Assembly (NCBI GenBank): GCA_012269655.1
Contig: JAAXJV010000086.1
Span: 1 to 13,555, forward strand
DNA: 13,555 nucleotides
Direction: 5' to 3'
Origin: Pseudomonadales bacterium
Lineage (GTDB): Bacteria > Pseudomonadota > Gammaproteobacteria > Pseudomonadales > Litorivicinaceae
Each line of letters begins with the position of its first letter. Within the stretch, counting starts at the first letter, position 1. The position numbers were made by a program, and so were the translations under genes. This document shows positions 7,123 through 13,555 of the stretch, in pieces. Below the pieces are notes generated by a model, which saw only the letters and a program-made list of their open reading frames with translations, did no database searches and was not told the DNA's origin.

Positions 7123-8139
7123 TCAATTGACCAATGCCGAGCCCTCGGGCAAAGAAATTCTGCTCTCCCAGAGGTTGGGTTCACTAAGATACCAACGCAA
7201 AGTGTCCGCCAGCGCCTTTGGCCAAGCGGTCTCCGGCTTTTCTATTGCCCCTTGCCCTGCCATCACGATTTCGGGCCATCCTGGATGGTGAGTTTCATGG
7301 TCACTCAAGCGCCGCTCCCAATTGGCTTCGGGGAAGCGTGTTTTCAACGCGGGATTGGTTTGAACGAAGCGTTCTAACAATTGCTCAATCATCAGGGTCA
7401 GTTGCTTCCAACTGGTCTCGTGCAATCCAGGCAAGCGAATCACACTGCCTTGCGTAGGCTGGGTCAAAAAACGCACGACTCGCTGCCCCAAGTCCGGCCC
7501 GTAAATCATCCGCCAGTGTGACTTTGATAACGTTTTGGGATAGCCCCTCCCAGACAGCACGCTGGCAATAACCTGTGCAACCGGGCCCTCTAGCTGGTGT
7601 GGACCAAAAGACAGCGGCGCGACCAAGACCCGTGTTTGAACACCCAGCTCACGTCCTAGGCCCAAAGCCACGTCCATCGAAACTGCTTCGGCTACCCCTA
7701 ACAAGCTTGCTGGGCGGATTGACACACCATGATTAACCGTGCGGTCAATCTGGCTTCCCCAGGGAGCGGTTGAGACGACTTGTGTGACCGGCGTCAAAGG
7801 ACAATGCTGAGCGATGCTTTCTATCAGGATTTGAGTGCCACGGGCCATCGAATCCAGCACATCGGACCGAACCATTTTTCCCGCGGCGCCGGTAGCCAAC
7901 TGCACAACATGATCGAAGGCTTCGTAACCCAACAAATCATCAATCCGCATCCGGTCCCGGGCATCATCGCGGATGATCTGCACACGAGCATCATTTTGAA
8001 ACTCTAACAGGCGACTCAACCCACCTACACCGGTTCCATTGTCCAATACCGTTATCTGAGAAGATGCCTGATTCAACCAGGCATCAATAATCTGACGGCC
8101 GGTGTAACCGGCCCCTCCGATTAACAGCAAGTTAGCCAT
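7123..8139 (-). CDS. NAD(P)-binding epimerase/dehydratase-like protein with lost catalytic pair
   Basis: This 338-residue protein resembles extended SDRs (nucleotide-sugar epimerases and relatives). It opens with a Rossmann motif GGAGYTG (8-14) and an acidic residue after strand 2 (VLDNG, D33) suited to NAD. It then has VVQLATG (78-84) where enzymes have HLAA, and STAPWG (123-128) where they have SSxxVYG. The YxxxK active-site pair is missing: the aligned positions are L147 and E151 (SLLGVAE). It may therefore bind a nucleotide without the usual redox chemistry, or use other residues. The ATG at 8139 is chosen because GGAGGA lies 8 bases upstream; a TTG at 8154 is the alternative. The gene ends just upstream of the tRNA-Asn promoter. 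The true substrate is unknown and the family assignment beyond the fold is uncertain. Confidence 0.8.
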   Translation of the reverse strand: MANLLLIGGAGYTGRQIIDAWLNQASSQITVLDNGTGVGGLSRLLEFQNDARVQIIRDDARDRMRIDDLLGYEAFDHVVQLATGAAGKMVRSDVLDSMARGTQILIESIAQHCPLTPVTQVVSTAPWGSQIDRTVNHGVSIRPASLLGVAEAVSMDVALGLGRELGVQTRVLVAPLSFGPHQLEGPVAQVIASVLSGRGYPKTLSKSHWRMIYGPDLGQRVVRFLTQPTQGSVIRLPGLHETSWKQLTLMIEQLLERFVQTNPALKTRFPEANWERRLSDHETHHPGWPEIVMAGQGAIEKPETAWPKALADTLRWYLSEPNLWESRISLPEGSALVN

Positions 8140-8207
8140 ACCACTGTCCTCCAATGATCGGAGTACAGTGTTCCAGTACCGACGGGAAATAACCTTGTTC
8201 TATTGGG

Positions 8208-8489
8208 TCAGTCTGTGACCTTGGTATCAAGTGGGATGACGGCCTGGATGAAGTCCATGTTTTTTAGATAGGTTTTCTCGCCAACACCAGGAACCAGTTG
8301 AATAGAATCCGGCGTAGGGAAAAAGCCTTGTTGTTCGCGAAACTGAACAATTCGCTGTGCGATCGCTGGCCCAACACCCAACAAATTCCGAGATAACTCC
8401 GTTGCGGTGGCTGAATTGATATCCACCGGACCTGCCCAACTCTGAGTGGCCCACATGATGACGCCCATACCCAAACTTAATACTTTCAT
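8208..8489 (-). CDS. comEA: ComEA-like helix-hairpin-helix DNA-binding protein
   Basis: This is a small exported protein of 93 residues with a tandem helix-hairpin-helix module. It resembles the DNA-binding part of ComEA, the periplasmic receptor that draws in DNA during natural transformation. A signal peptide of about 20 residues ends at SWA/GP. The mature protein has DINSATATEL, then GVGPAIAQRIVQFREQQGFF and VPGVGEKTY, the two hairpins that grip the DNA backbone. The ATG at 8489 has a GGAGGT ribosome-binding site 5 bases upstream; a GTG at 8495 would overlap that site and is unlikely. It follows pyrF after about 80 bases. Short ComEA-like proteins occur in many gammaproteobacteria, and a role in transformation is not proven for all of them. 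Confidence 0.9.
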   Translation of the reverse strand: MKVLSLGMGVIMWATQSWAGPVDINSATATELSRNLLGVGPAIAQRIVQFREQQGFFPTPDSIQLVPGVGEKTYLKNMDFIQAVIPLDTKVTD

Positions 8490-8529
8490 AAGCACCTCCG
8501 CTTTAAAGCACTCAGTTTGAACTGGCTAG

Positions 8530-8560
8530 ATTATCAAGACATCCGACAAGACCGACTCAA
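8530..8560 (-). promoter_or_regulatory. Possible promoter of the comEA-like gene
   Basis: On the minus strand TTGAGT (8555-8560) and GATAAT (8530-8535) lie between the pyrF stop and the comEA-like start. The hexamers are fair matches to sigma-70 elements, but the 19-base spacer is long, so this is tentative. Read-through from pyrF could also express the gene. Confidence 0.3.
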
Positions 8561-8569
8561 GTTGTCAGA

Positions 8570-9268
8570 TTAGGCAACACCCAAGGTGAGATTTATCTGA
8601 TTCAGCGCGGCTACGGGGTCTGGCGCCTGAGTGATGGGACGGCCCACAACCAGATAGGTTGAACCCGCAGCCATCGCCTGTGCAGGCGTCATGATTCGAG
8701 TCTGATCCCCTGCCGCAGTACCTTCAGGGCGGACACCCGGAGTCACCAAAGCGAAGTCTGACCCTAATGACTGACTCAGATCAGAGGCTTCATGAGGGCT
8801 GCAGACAACACCGTCTAGCCCGCAGTCTTTGGCCAATGACGCTAGCCGGCTCACTCTTTCTGCCAACACTTCACCCGGACTCACTTCGGACAACTCTTGC
8901 TGGCTGAAACTGGTGAGCACAGTCACGGCCGTCAACAAGGGACGCTGAGCAAACTGCGCCAATGCCTCGGCAGCCTGAGTCATTGCACTGCGGCCTGTGC
9001 TGGCGTGCACATTGACCATCCAGACCCCCAAATCGGCCGCTGCCGTACAGGCTCGAGCGACGGTGTTGGGAATATCGTGGAATTTCAAATCCAAGAACAA
9101 GTCGAAGCCTTGGTTGTGTAACGCCTCGACCATGCCGGGCCCTCCACGCGTGAACAGCTCTTTGCCCACTTTTACTCGGCACAAAGCAGGATCGAGTTGC
9201 GCTGCCATATCTAAGGCAGCCTCGGGCGTAGCGAAATCCAAGGCTACGATCACAGGTGACTGGGTCAT
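8570..9268 (-). CDS. pyrF: Orotidine 5'-phosphate decarboxylase
   Basis: PyrF catalyses the last step of UMP synthesis, removing the carboxyl group of orotidine monophosphate. The 232-residue product has the family's usual length and a single TIM barrel. The catalytic segment [11 protein letters not shown] gives D60, K62 and D65. The N-terminal ALDFA supplies D11 and RVKVGKELF supplies K33. The phosphate grip is formed by TPGVRPEG and the late VVGRPIT. The ATG at 9268 overlaps the lapA stop as ATGA, so translation is probably coupled to lapA. In many gammaproteobacteria lapB separates lapA and pyrF; here it does not. Confidence 0.97.
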   Translation of the reverse strand: MTQSPVIVALDFATPEAALDMAAQLDPALCRVKVGKELFTRGGPGMVEALHNQGFDLFLDLKFHDIPNTVARACTAAADLGVWMVNVHASTGRSAMTQAAEALAQFAQRPLLTAVTVLTSFSQQELSEVSPGEVLAERVSRLASLAKDCGLDGVVCSPHEASDLSQSLGSDFALVTPGVRPEGTAAGDQTRIMTPAQAMAAGSTYLVVGRPITQAPDPVAALNQINLTLGVA

Positions 9269-9618
9269 ACTTGACTCGTTAATGATGCAGAAGAGTTCTT
9301 GTTGGAATCGCCAACCGGTTCAGTCGACGTTTTACTGGCCACTTGGTCTTCAAGTTTACGCACCTTGCGACGCAGACCCCAGGTCCGCCCACGTATCCAA
9401 AGGTAGGCAACAATCGAGACCGACGCACCCACGGCCAAGCCAACGAAGAAAAATACCAACAGCCAAACGGCAATCGCGGCAGGAGGTGTAGAAAATAGGA
9501 TCAAATCGAGAGCAATGACCTGATCGTTGTGTAAAAACAACAACACGCCGATCAATACGCTGGCAATCACCAGCGCGAACAACCCAAGGGATTTCAGCCA
9601 ACGAAATACCTGGCTCAT
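9265..9618 (-). CDS. lapA: LapA family inner-membrane protein (lipopolysaccharide assembly protein A)
   Basis: LapA (YciS, DUF1049) is a small inner-membrane protein that, with LapB, helps couple lipopolysaccharide synthesis to export in E. coli. The 117-residue product has two hydrophobic segments (about 11-29 and 47-71) joined by a short loop containing [13 protein letters not shown], the family's recognisable stretch. A basic helix [18 protein letters not shown] follows, which would lie in the cytoplasm, and then a low-complexity Ser/Asn-rich tail. It overlaps ihfB upstream and pyrF downstream, each by ATGA, so the three form a tight operon. Its usual partner gene lapB is not next to it and not in the window. 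Confidence 0.92.
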   Translation of the reverse strand: MSQVFRWLKSLGLFALVIASVLIGVLLFLHNDQVIALDLILFSTPPAAIAVWLLVFFFVGLAVGASVSIVAYLWIRGRTWGLRRKVRKLEDQVASKTSTEPVGDSNKNSSASLTSQV

Positions 9619-9902
9619 GAGCGGGAAGCATCCACCGCATCACGCAGGGCCTTACCTGCCTTGAATCGCGGAACGTATTTGGTACCCAAGGATACGGATT
9701 CGCCGGTTCTGGGGTTACGGCCCACGCGAGGCGCACGTTTCGCCAGTGCAAAGCTACCAAATCCACGCACTTCTACTCGCTGGCCTCGAGCTAAGGATCG
9801 AGCCATCCGTTCGATGATGCCTTTAACGGCCATTTCCACGTCCATGGGAGGTAAATCCGGATAACGCTGGGAGATGCGTTCAATGAGCTCAGAGCGGGTC
9901 AT
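9615..9902 (-). CDS. ihfB: Integration host factor subunit beta
   Basis: IhfB pairs with IhfA to form a nucleoid protein that bends DNA sharply at specific sites and shapes transcription, replication and recombination. The product has 95 residues (E. coli 94). It has the N-terminal helices ([18 protein letters not shown]), the core [14 protein letters not shown], and the DNA-embracing arm GRNPRTGES, whose P64 is the residue that wedges between base pairs. It ends with [14 protein letters not shown]. The strong AAGGAG ribosome-binding site supports the ATG at 9902. It follows rpsA, as in E. coli and Pseudomonas, but a terminator separates them, so it probably uses its own promoter. Confidence 0.98.
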   Translation of the reverse strand: MTRSELIERISQRYPDLPPMDVEMAVKGIIERMARSLARGQRVEVRGFGSFALAKRAPRVGRNPRTGESVSLGTKYVPRFKAGKALRDAVDASRS

Positions 9903-9924
9903 GCTTTTCTCCTTTGATTACAGG

Positions 9925-9954
9925 AGTATACGCAGTTTTCGGTCGTTTGAAACG
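9925..9954 (-). promoter_or_regulatory. Probable ihfB-lapA-pyrF promoter
   Basis: On the minus strand a good -10 box TATACT (9925-9930) lies 22 bases before the ihfB ATG, just past the rpsA terminator. The -35 region is weak (GTTTCA at a 17-base spacing) and lies within a perfect 11-base palindrome CGTTTGAAACG (9944-9954 on the plus strand). A weak -35 together with a dyad would suit a promoter that needs or answers to a regulator, but no factor is identified. Confidence 0.55.
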
Positions 9955-9984
9955 AAAAAGCCCCCGACAAAGTCGAGGGCTTTT
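9955..9984 (-). terminator. Intrinsic terminator of rpsA
   Basis: On the minus strand AAAAGCCCTCGAC pairs with GTCGGGGGCTTTT, a 13-pair stem with one T-G wobble and a three-base loop, and it ends in a T-run. It begins 16 bases after the rpsA stop codon. Confidence 0.92.
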
Positions 9985-10000
9985 CCCAATCGTACAGCGA

Positions 10001-11683
10001 TTAGTCGTTAGACATCTGCTGCTTGATCAACTCACCGATGGTCGTCGGGCCTAGATCGCCTGACTCTTCATTGGCTTCGTTAACACTCTTGAGTGCTTCA
10101 CGCTGATCGGCCAGTTCCATCGCCTTGATAGAGATGGCCAGTGAGCGGTCCTTACGGTTGACGTTGGTCAAACGGGCTTCGACTTCATCACCAACTTTCA
10201 GCACAGTGCTGGCGTCTTCGATGCGGTCTTGGCTGATTTCAGAAACACGCAGGTAAGCATTAACCAGCGGTGCAACTTCGACTTCTGCACCACGAGCGTC
10301 GACACTGACGACCTTACCTTTCACCACGTCACCCTTGTCGTGTGACGTCATGAAGTCCTGTACCGGATCCTGTTCCATCTGCTTGATGCCCAGGCTAATG
10401 CGCTCACGCTCAGGGTCGATTGACAGGATCACTGCCTCGACTTCTTCGCCTTTCTTGTAACGACGTACGGCTTCTTCACCCGCTTCGTTCCAAGAGATGT
10501 CTGACAAGTGGATCAGACCGTCGATGCCACCGTCCAGACCGATGAAGACACCGAAGTCTGTGATTGACTTGATCGAGCCAGAGACCTTGTCGCCCTTGGC
10601 TGCTTTCTCAGCGAAAGACTCCCAAGGATTCGCTTGGCACTGCTTCAGACCCAAAGAAATACGACGACGCTCTTCGTCGATGTCCAGGATCATGACTTCG
10701 ATCTCGTCACCTAGGTTGACGACTTTCGAAGGATGGATGTTCTTGTTGGTCCAGTCCATTTCTGAAACGTGGATCAAACCTTCAACGCCTTCTTCGATTT
10801 CAGCAAAACAGCCGTAGTCGGTTAGATTAGTGACCTTAGCCACAACACGGGTGTTCTCGGGGTAACGGCCCTTGATGTTAACCCACGGATCTTCGCCCAA
10901 CTGCTTAAGACCCAGTGATACGCGGTTACGCTCACGATCGAACTTCAAGACTTTCACGTCGATCTCGTCACCTACAGCAACGATTTCTGACGGATGCTTG
11001 ATACGCTTCCAAGCCATGTCAGTGATGTGCAACAGACCGTCAACACCACCCAGGTCTACGAACGCACCGTAGTCAGTTAGGTTCTTAACCAGACCCTTCG
11101 CTGACATGCCTTCAACCAAGTTCTTCAGCAGCTCTTCGCGCTCGACACTGTTTTCAGCTTCCAAGACCGCACGACGAGAAACAACAACGTTGTTACGCTT
11201 CTGGTCCAGCTTAATGACCTTGAATTCCAGCTCTTTGCCTTCCAGGTGAGCCACGTCGCGAACCGGACGGGTATCAACCAAAGAACCCGGCAAGAATGCA
11301 CGGATAGACTGTACTTCAACGGTAAAGCCGCCTTTGACCTTGCCATTAATCACACCGTGAACGATTTCACTCGCTTCGTGTGCCTTGGCCAAGATCTGCC
11401 ATGCTTCGTGACGCTTAGCCTTTTCACGGCTCAGGCGCGTTGCACCGAATCCGTCTTCAACCGCGTCCAGTGCCACCTGAACGATGTCACCCACTTCCAG
11501 TTTCAGGCTGCCGTCGTCCGCCAGGAACTGAGCGCGCGGAATTGCACCTTCAGATTTCAAACCGGCGTTTACGGTGATCATTTCAGAGTCGATATCAACA
11601 ACAATGGCGTCGATGATTGAGCCCGGACGCATGTCCAGATCGTTTAGAGATTGCTCGAAGAGTTCAGCGAAGTTTTCGCTCAT
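10001..11683 (-). CDS. rpsA: 30S ribosomal protein S1
   Basis: S1 is the large RNA-binding protein of the small ribosomal subunit that captures and unfolds mRNA for initiation. The 560-residue product (E. coli 557) has six S1/OB-fold domains, at about 17-90, 104-176, 192-263, 278-350, 365-437 and 452-524. The central ones carry the canonical core, for example [21 protein letters not shown] and [21 protein letters not shown]. The first two are the divergent ribosome-docking domains. The ATG at 11683 has only a weak upstream AAGG and sits behind a structured leader, as in E. coli, where rpsA lacks a strong Shine-Dalgarno and S1 represses its own translation. It follows cmk by 112 bases and ends at a strong terminator. 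Confidence 0.98.
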   Translation of the reverse strand: MSENFAELFEQSLNDLDMRPGSIIDAIVVDIDSEMITVNAGLKSEGAIPRAQFLADDGSLKLEVGDIVQVALDAVEDGFGATRLSREKAKRHEAWQILAKAHEASEIVHGVINGKVKGGFTVEVQSIRAFLPGSLVDTRPVRDVAHLEGKELEFKVIKLDQKRNNVVVSRRAVLEAENSVEREELLKNLVEGMSAKGLVKNLTDYGAFVDLGGVDGLLHITDMAWKRIKHPSEIVAVGDEIDVKVLKFDRERNRVSLGLKQLGEDPWVNIKGRYPENTRVVAKVTNLTDYGCFAEIEEGVEGLIHVSEMDWTNKNIHPSKVVNLGDEIEVMILDIDEERRRISLGLKQCQANPWESFAEKAAKGDKVSGSIKSITDFGVFIGLDGGIDGLIHLSDISWNEAGEEAVRRYKKGEEVEAVILSIDPERERISLGIKQMEQDPVQDFMTSHDKGDVVKGKVVSVDARGAEVEVAPLVNAYLRVSEISQDRIEDASTVLKVGDEVEARLTNVNRKDRSLAISIKAMELADQREALKSVNEANEESGDLGPTTIGELIKQQMSND

Positions 11684-11795
11684 AGTTTCTGCCTTGGGCG
11701 AATGCCCATCGTGCCGCGTGGTCAGTCATGCGGATCCGTTAAATAAGACAAGCCAGGTCCAGTACTGACGGTGCACTGGCTTATCACCCAGGGCC
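11684..11795 (-). promoter_or_regulatory. Structured rpsA leader (probable S1 autoregulation region)
   Basis: The 112-base gap between cmk and rpsA holds several potential hairpins on the minus strand. The largest pairs GATAAGCCAG with CTGGCTTGTC (plus-strand arms 11776-11785 and 11747-11756, one wobble) around a 19-base loop that contains CAGTACTG. A second pairs TGGGC with GCCCA around ATTC (11695-11708) and lies 11 bases before the ATG. Only a weak AAGG separates that hairpin from the start. In E. coli tandem leader hairpins without a strong Shine-Dalgarno mediate S1 autorepression, so a similar role is inferred here. I see no convincing promoter within the gap. Confidence 0.5.
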
Positions 11796-12467
11796 CTAAG
11801 ACCCTAAATACTCATCCACCCAATCATCAATTAGGGCCAGCATATCAACCAAGGTGAGTGCGCTGGTGTCTAACACCCGGGCATCGGCCGCGGGCTTGAG
11901 TGGTGCCGCTTCGCGTGACGAGTCTCGATCATCTCGAGCCTGCAAGTCCTTCAAAACGGTCGCGAGGGTAACGGTTTTATCGGTTTCTCGCAACTGATTG
12001 TAACGTCGCCGAGCGCGTTCCTCGCAGGAGGCATCCAAGTACAGCTTTAGACCAGCATCGGGAAACACCACTGTTCCCATGTCTCGCCCATCTGCAATCA
12101 ACCCCGGCCCTCGCAGCGCCTGATGTTGCCAATCCAAGAGTGCGGCCCTTACCTCGGGAATGGCCGCTACAACCGAGGCGTCCTGCCCCGCTTGCTCTGT
12201 TCGAATTGCTTGGGTCACCTCGTCGCCTGACAAAAAGACTCGTAATCCGGATTGATTTTCGAAACGAACGTCTAAGCTACGGGCGGTCAAGGCGCACGCA
12301 CTGGGATTATTAAATTCGCCATGGTCTTGACGCACAGCCAAGCCAGTCAGGCGATACAGGCTGCCTGAGTCCAACAGATGCCAACCGAGTCGATTGGCTA
12401 AATGACCGCAAACGGTTCCTTTGCCAACGCCAGACGGTCCATCAACCGTGATGACCCGCGACTTCAA
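11796..12467 (-). CDS. cmk: Cytidylate kinase
   Basis: Cmk transfers phosphate from ATP to CMP and dCMP, recycling pyrimidine nucleotides from RNA turnover and lipid synthesis. The 223-residue product (E. coli 227) has Walker A GPSGVGKGT (10-18), the CMP-binding stretches WHLLDSGSLYRL (29-40) and IADGRDMGTVVFPDA (124-138), and a LID region with SCEERARRRYNQL. A late RDDRDSSREAAPLKPAADA segment is typical of the family. The start is a TTG: the frame has a stop four codons upstream, TTG is the only suitable codon, and GAGGA lies 6 bases before it. The TTGA overlap with the aroA stop points to translational coupling. Gene order aroA-cmk-rpsA is standard in gammaproteobacteria. Confidence 0.96.
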   Translation of the reverse strand: MKSRVITVDGPSGVGKGTVCGHLANRLGWHLLDSGSLYRLTGLAVRQDHGEFNNPSACALTARSLDVRFENQSGLRVFLSGDEVTQAIRTEQAGQDASVVAAIPEVRAALLDWQHQALRGPGLIADGRDMGTVVFPDAGLKLYLDASCEERARRRYNQLRETDKTVTLATVLKDLQARDDRDSSREAAPLKPAADARVLDTSALTLVDMLALIDDWVDEYLGS

Positions 12468-13555
12468 ATGGCATCCTCAATGTTCAGGCCCAAAGACAAG
12501 CAAAGTGCTCGGAAATTCGGGAAGCTGGTCGCCACGTGCTCACAACCCAGCACTTTAATTTGACCTGCACCGCGTAATCCTGCGATGAGGAAACTCATGG
12601 CGATGCGGTGGTCGAAATGCGTCTCGATACTGCCTGATCCAAATACCTCTTGATCCGGATTGCCTGGAATCACTGCCCCGTCCGGCTTAGCCAGAGCATT
12701 CACGCCCAGCGCATTCAATCCATCTACCATGGATTGGATACGGTCGGATTCCTTAACACGCAACTCTTCCGCTCCCGTGATCAGGGTGTCTCCTTCAGCG
12801 CAGGCCGCAGCAATCATAGTGACAGGTAGCTCATCAATGGCCAGCGGCACCAGTTCCTCGGGAATGTGAATGCCCTTTAACTTGGCATAACGCACTCGAA
12901 GATCGGCCACGGGTTCACCACCGACATCCCGTTGGTTTTGAATTTGAATGTCAGCACCCATCAATTTAAGGATGTCGATAATGCCCGTGCGAGTTGGGTT
13001 AATACCGACGTGTGTCAGAGTCAGATCCGCGCCGGGCGTGATACTGGCCGCCACAAGGAAAAAAGCGGCCGAACTGATATCCGCCGGCACATCGATATCC
13101 CGTGCGGTCAGTTTGCCACCACCGACCAAACGGGCGGTTGCGCCCTCACGAATGACTTCGTATCCAAATCCGTTCAACATATTCTCGGTGTGATCGCGAG
13201 TAGGCGCAGGCTCCGTCACCGAAGTTTCACCTTCAGCAAATAACCCAGCCAACAAGATCGAGCTTTTGACCTGAGCACTGGCCATTGGCATATCGTAATG
13301 AATGCCCTTTAACGGCTGCCCCCCACGAATAGTCAAAGGAGGCGTTCCTCCTTCGGCGGTTTCGATCTTTGCACCCATCAATGACAGAGGATCAGAAACA
13401 CGGCGCATAGGACGCTTTGACAAAGATGGATCGCCCTCTAGGCGCACATCAAAGGATTGGCCGGACAACAAGCCCGACATCAGACGAATCGTGGTGCCTG
13501 AATTGCCCATCCACAGGCGATCTTTGGGGGCTTTCAGACCGTTCAGGCCGACACC
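12464..13555 (-). CDS. aroA: 3-phosphoshikimate 1-carboxyvinyltransferase (EPSP synthase), 5' partial
   Basis: AroA joins phosphoenolpyruvate to shikimate 3-phosphate, the sixth step towards aromatic amino acids. The frame stays open to the right edge, so the ATG at 13510 is internal and the true start lies outside; about 363 residues are seen and an N-terminal stretch of some 75 is missing. Visible motifs are MGNSGTTIRL (PEP site), KRPMRRV, SAQVK, TRDHTE, NPTRTG, DELPVTM, RVKESDRI (catalytic Glu) and FDHRIAMSF. The SAQxK, RxHxE and NxTR motifs mark it as a class II-type enzyme like that of Bacillus, whereas E. coli AroA is class I. In Pseudomonas the gene upstream of cmk is a prephenate dehydrogenase-AroA fusion; whether that holds here cannot be seen. 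It overlaps cmk by 4 bases. Confidence 0.96.
   Translation of the reverse strand, partial: GVGLNGLKAPKDRLWMGNSGTTIRLMSGLLSGQSFDVRLEGDPSLSKRPMRRVSDPLSLMGAKIETAEGGTPPLTIRGGQPLKGIHYDMPMASAQVKSSILLAGLFAEGETSVTEPAPTRDHTENMLNGFGYEVIREGATARLVGGGKLTARDIDVPADISSAAFFLVAASITPGADLTLTHVGINPTRTGIIDILKLMGADIQIQNQRDVGGEPVADLRVRYAKLKGIHIPEELVPLAIDELPVTMIAAACAEGDTLITGAEELRVKESDRIQSMVDGLNALGVNALAKPDGAVIPGNPDQEVFGSGSIETHFDHRIAMSFLIAGLRGAGQIKVLGCEHVATSFPNFRALCLSLGLNIEDAI

Noticed and set aside
9903..9924. IHF binding site in front of ihfB (autoregulation)
   Set aside because: AATCAA is present on the minus strand, but the required TTR half at the right spacing is missing.
8172..11771. Near-identical 14-base sequence TCCAGTACxGACGG at 8172-8185 and 11758-11771, both between genes
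   Set aside because: A 13 of 14 match between two places in 13.5 kb is expected by chance, and the flanks do not match.

Overview
The window looks like chromosomal DNA of a gammaproteobacterium, most likely a marine Oceanospirillales/Pseudomonadales-type organism. The basis is the gene order aroA-cmk-rpsA-ihfB-lapA-pyrF-comEA, the close similarity of UvrB, Cmk, IhfB and S1 to gammaproteobacterial sequences, and a TRAP transporter of the kind common in marine bacteria. The genus cannot be fixed from this piece. Except for one partial gene at the left edge, every gene lies on the minus strand, so the biological order runs right to left. The window is gene-dense and has no gene-free stretch longer than about 115 bases.

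Right part (13555 down to 8208): a conserved housekeeping block. aroA (5' end outside the window) overlaps cmk by 4 bases, and cmk uses a TTG start. A structured 112-base leader precedes rpsA (ribosomal protein S1), which ends at a strong intrinsic terminator. Next is ihfB-lapA-pyrF, joined by two ATGA overlaps and probably driven by a promoter just after the rpsA terminator. A small secreted helix-hairpin-helix (ComEA-like) gene follows. lapB, which sits between lapA and pyrF in many relatives, is absent.

Middle part (8139 down to 2668): a more variable block. It has a degenerate NAD-binding epimerase-like gene, then a tRNA-Asn gene with a near-consensus promoter and its own terminator. After that come an atypical short-chain dehydrogenase, a TAXI-type periplasmic binding protein and a fused TRAP permease. 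An intrinsic terminator between the last two should give much more binding protein than permease. Both SDR-type proteins lack the usual Tyr-xxx-Lys catalytic pair. A nested palindrome follows the permease, then an unrecognised 60-residue gene.

Left part (2616 down to 1): uvrB (nucleotide excision repair), then tRNA-Val(GAC) with its own promoter. The 3' end of a plus-strand sensor histidine kinase converges on that tRNA.

No CRISPR array, insertion sequence, phage gene, toxin-antitoxin pair or recognisable defence system is visible. The points most worth a second look are the lapA-pyrF junction without lapB, the two SDRs with altered active sites, the internal terminator of the TRAP operon, the nested palindrome and the rpsA leader.
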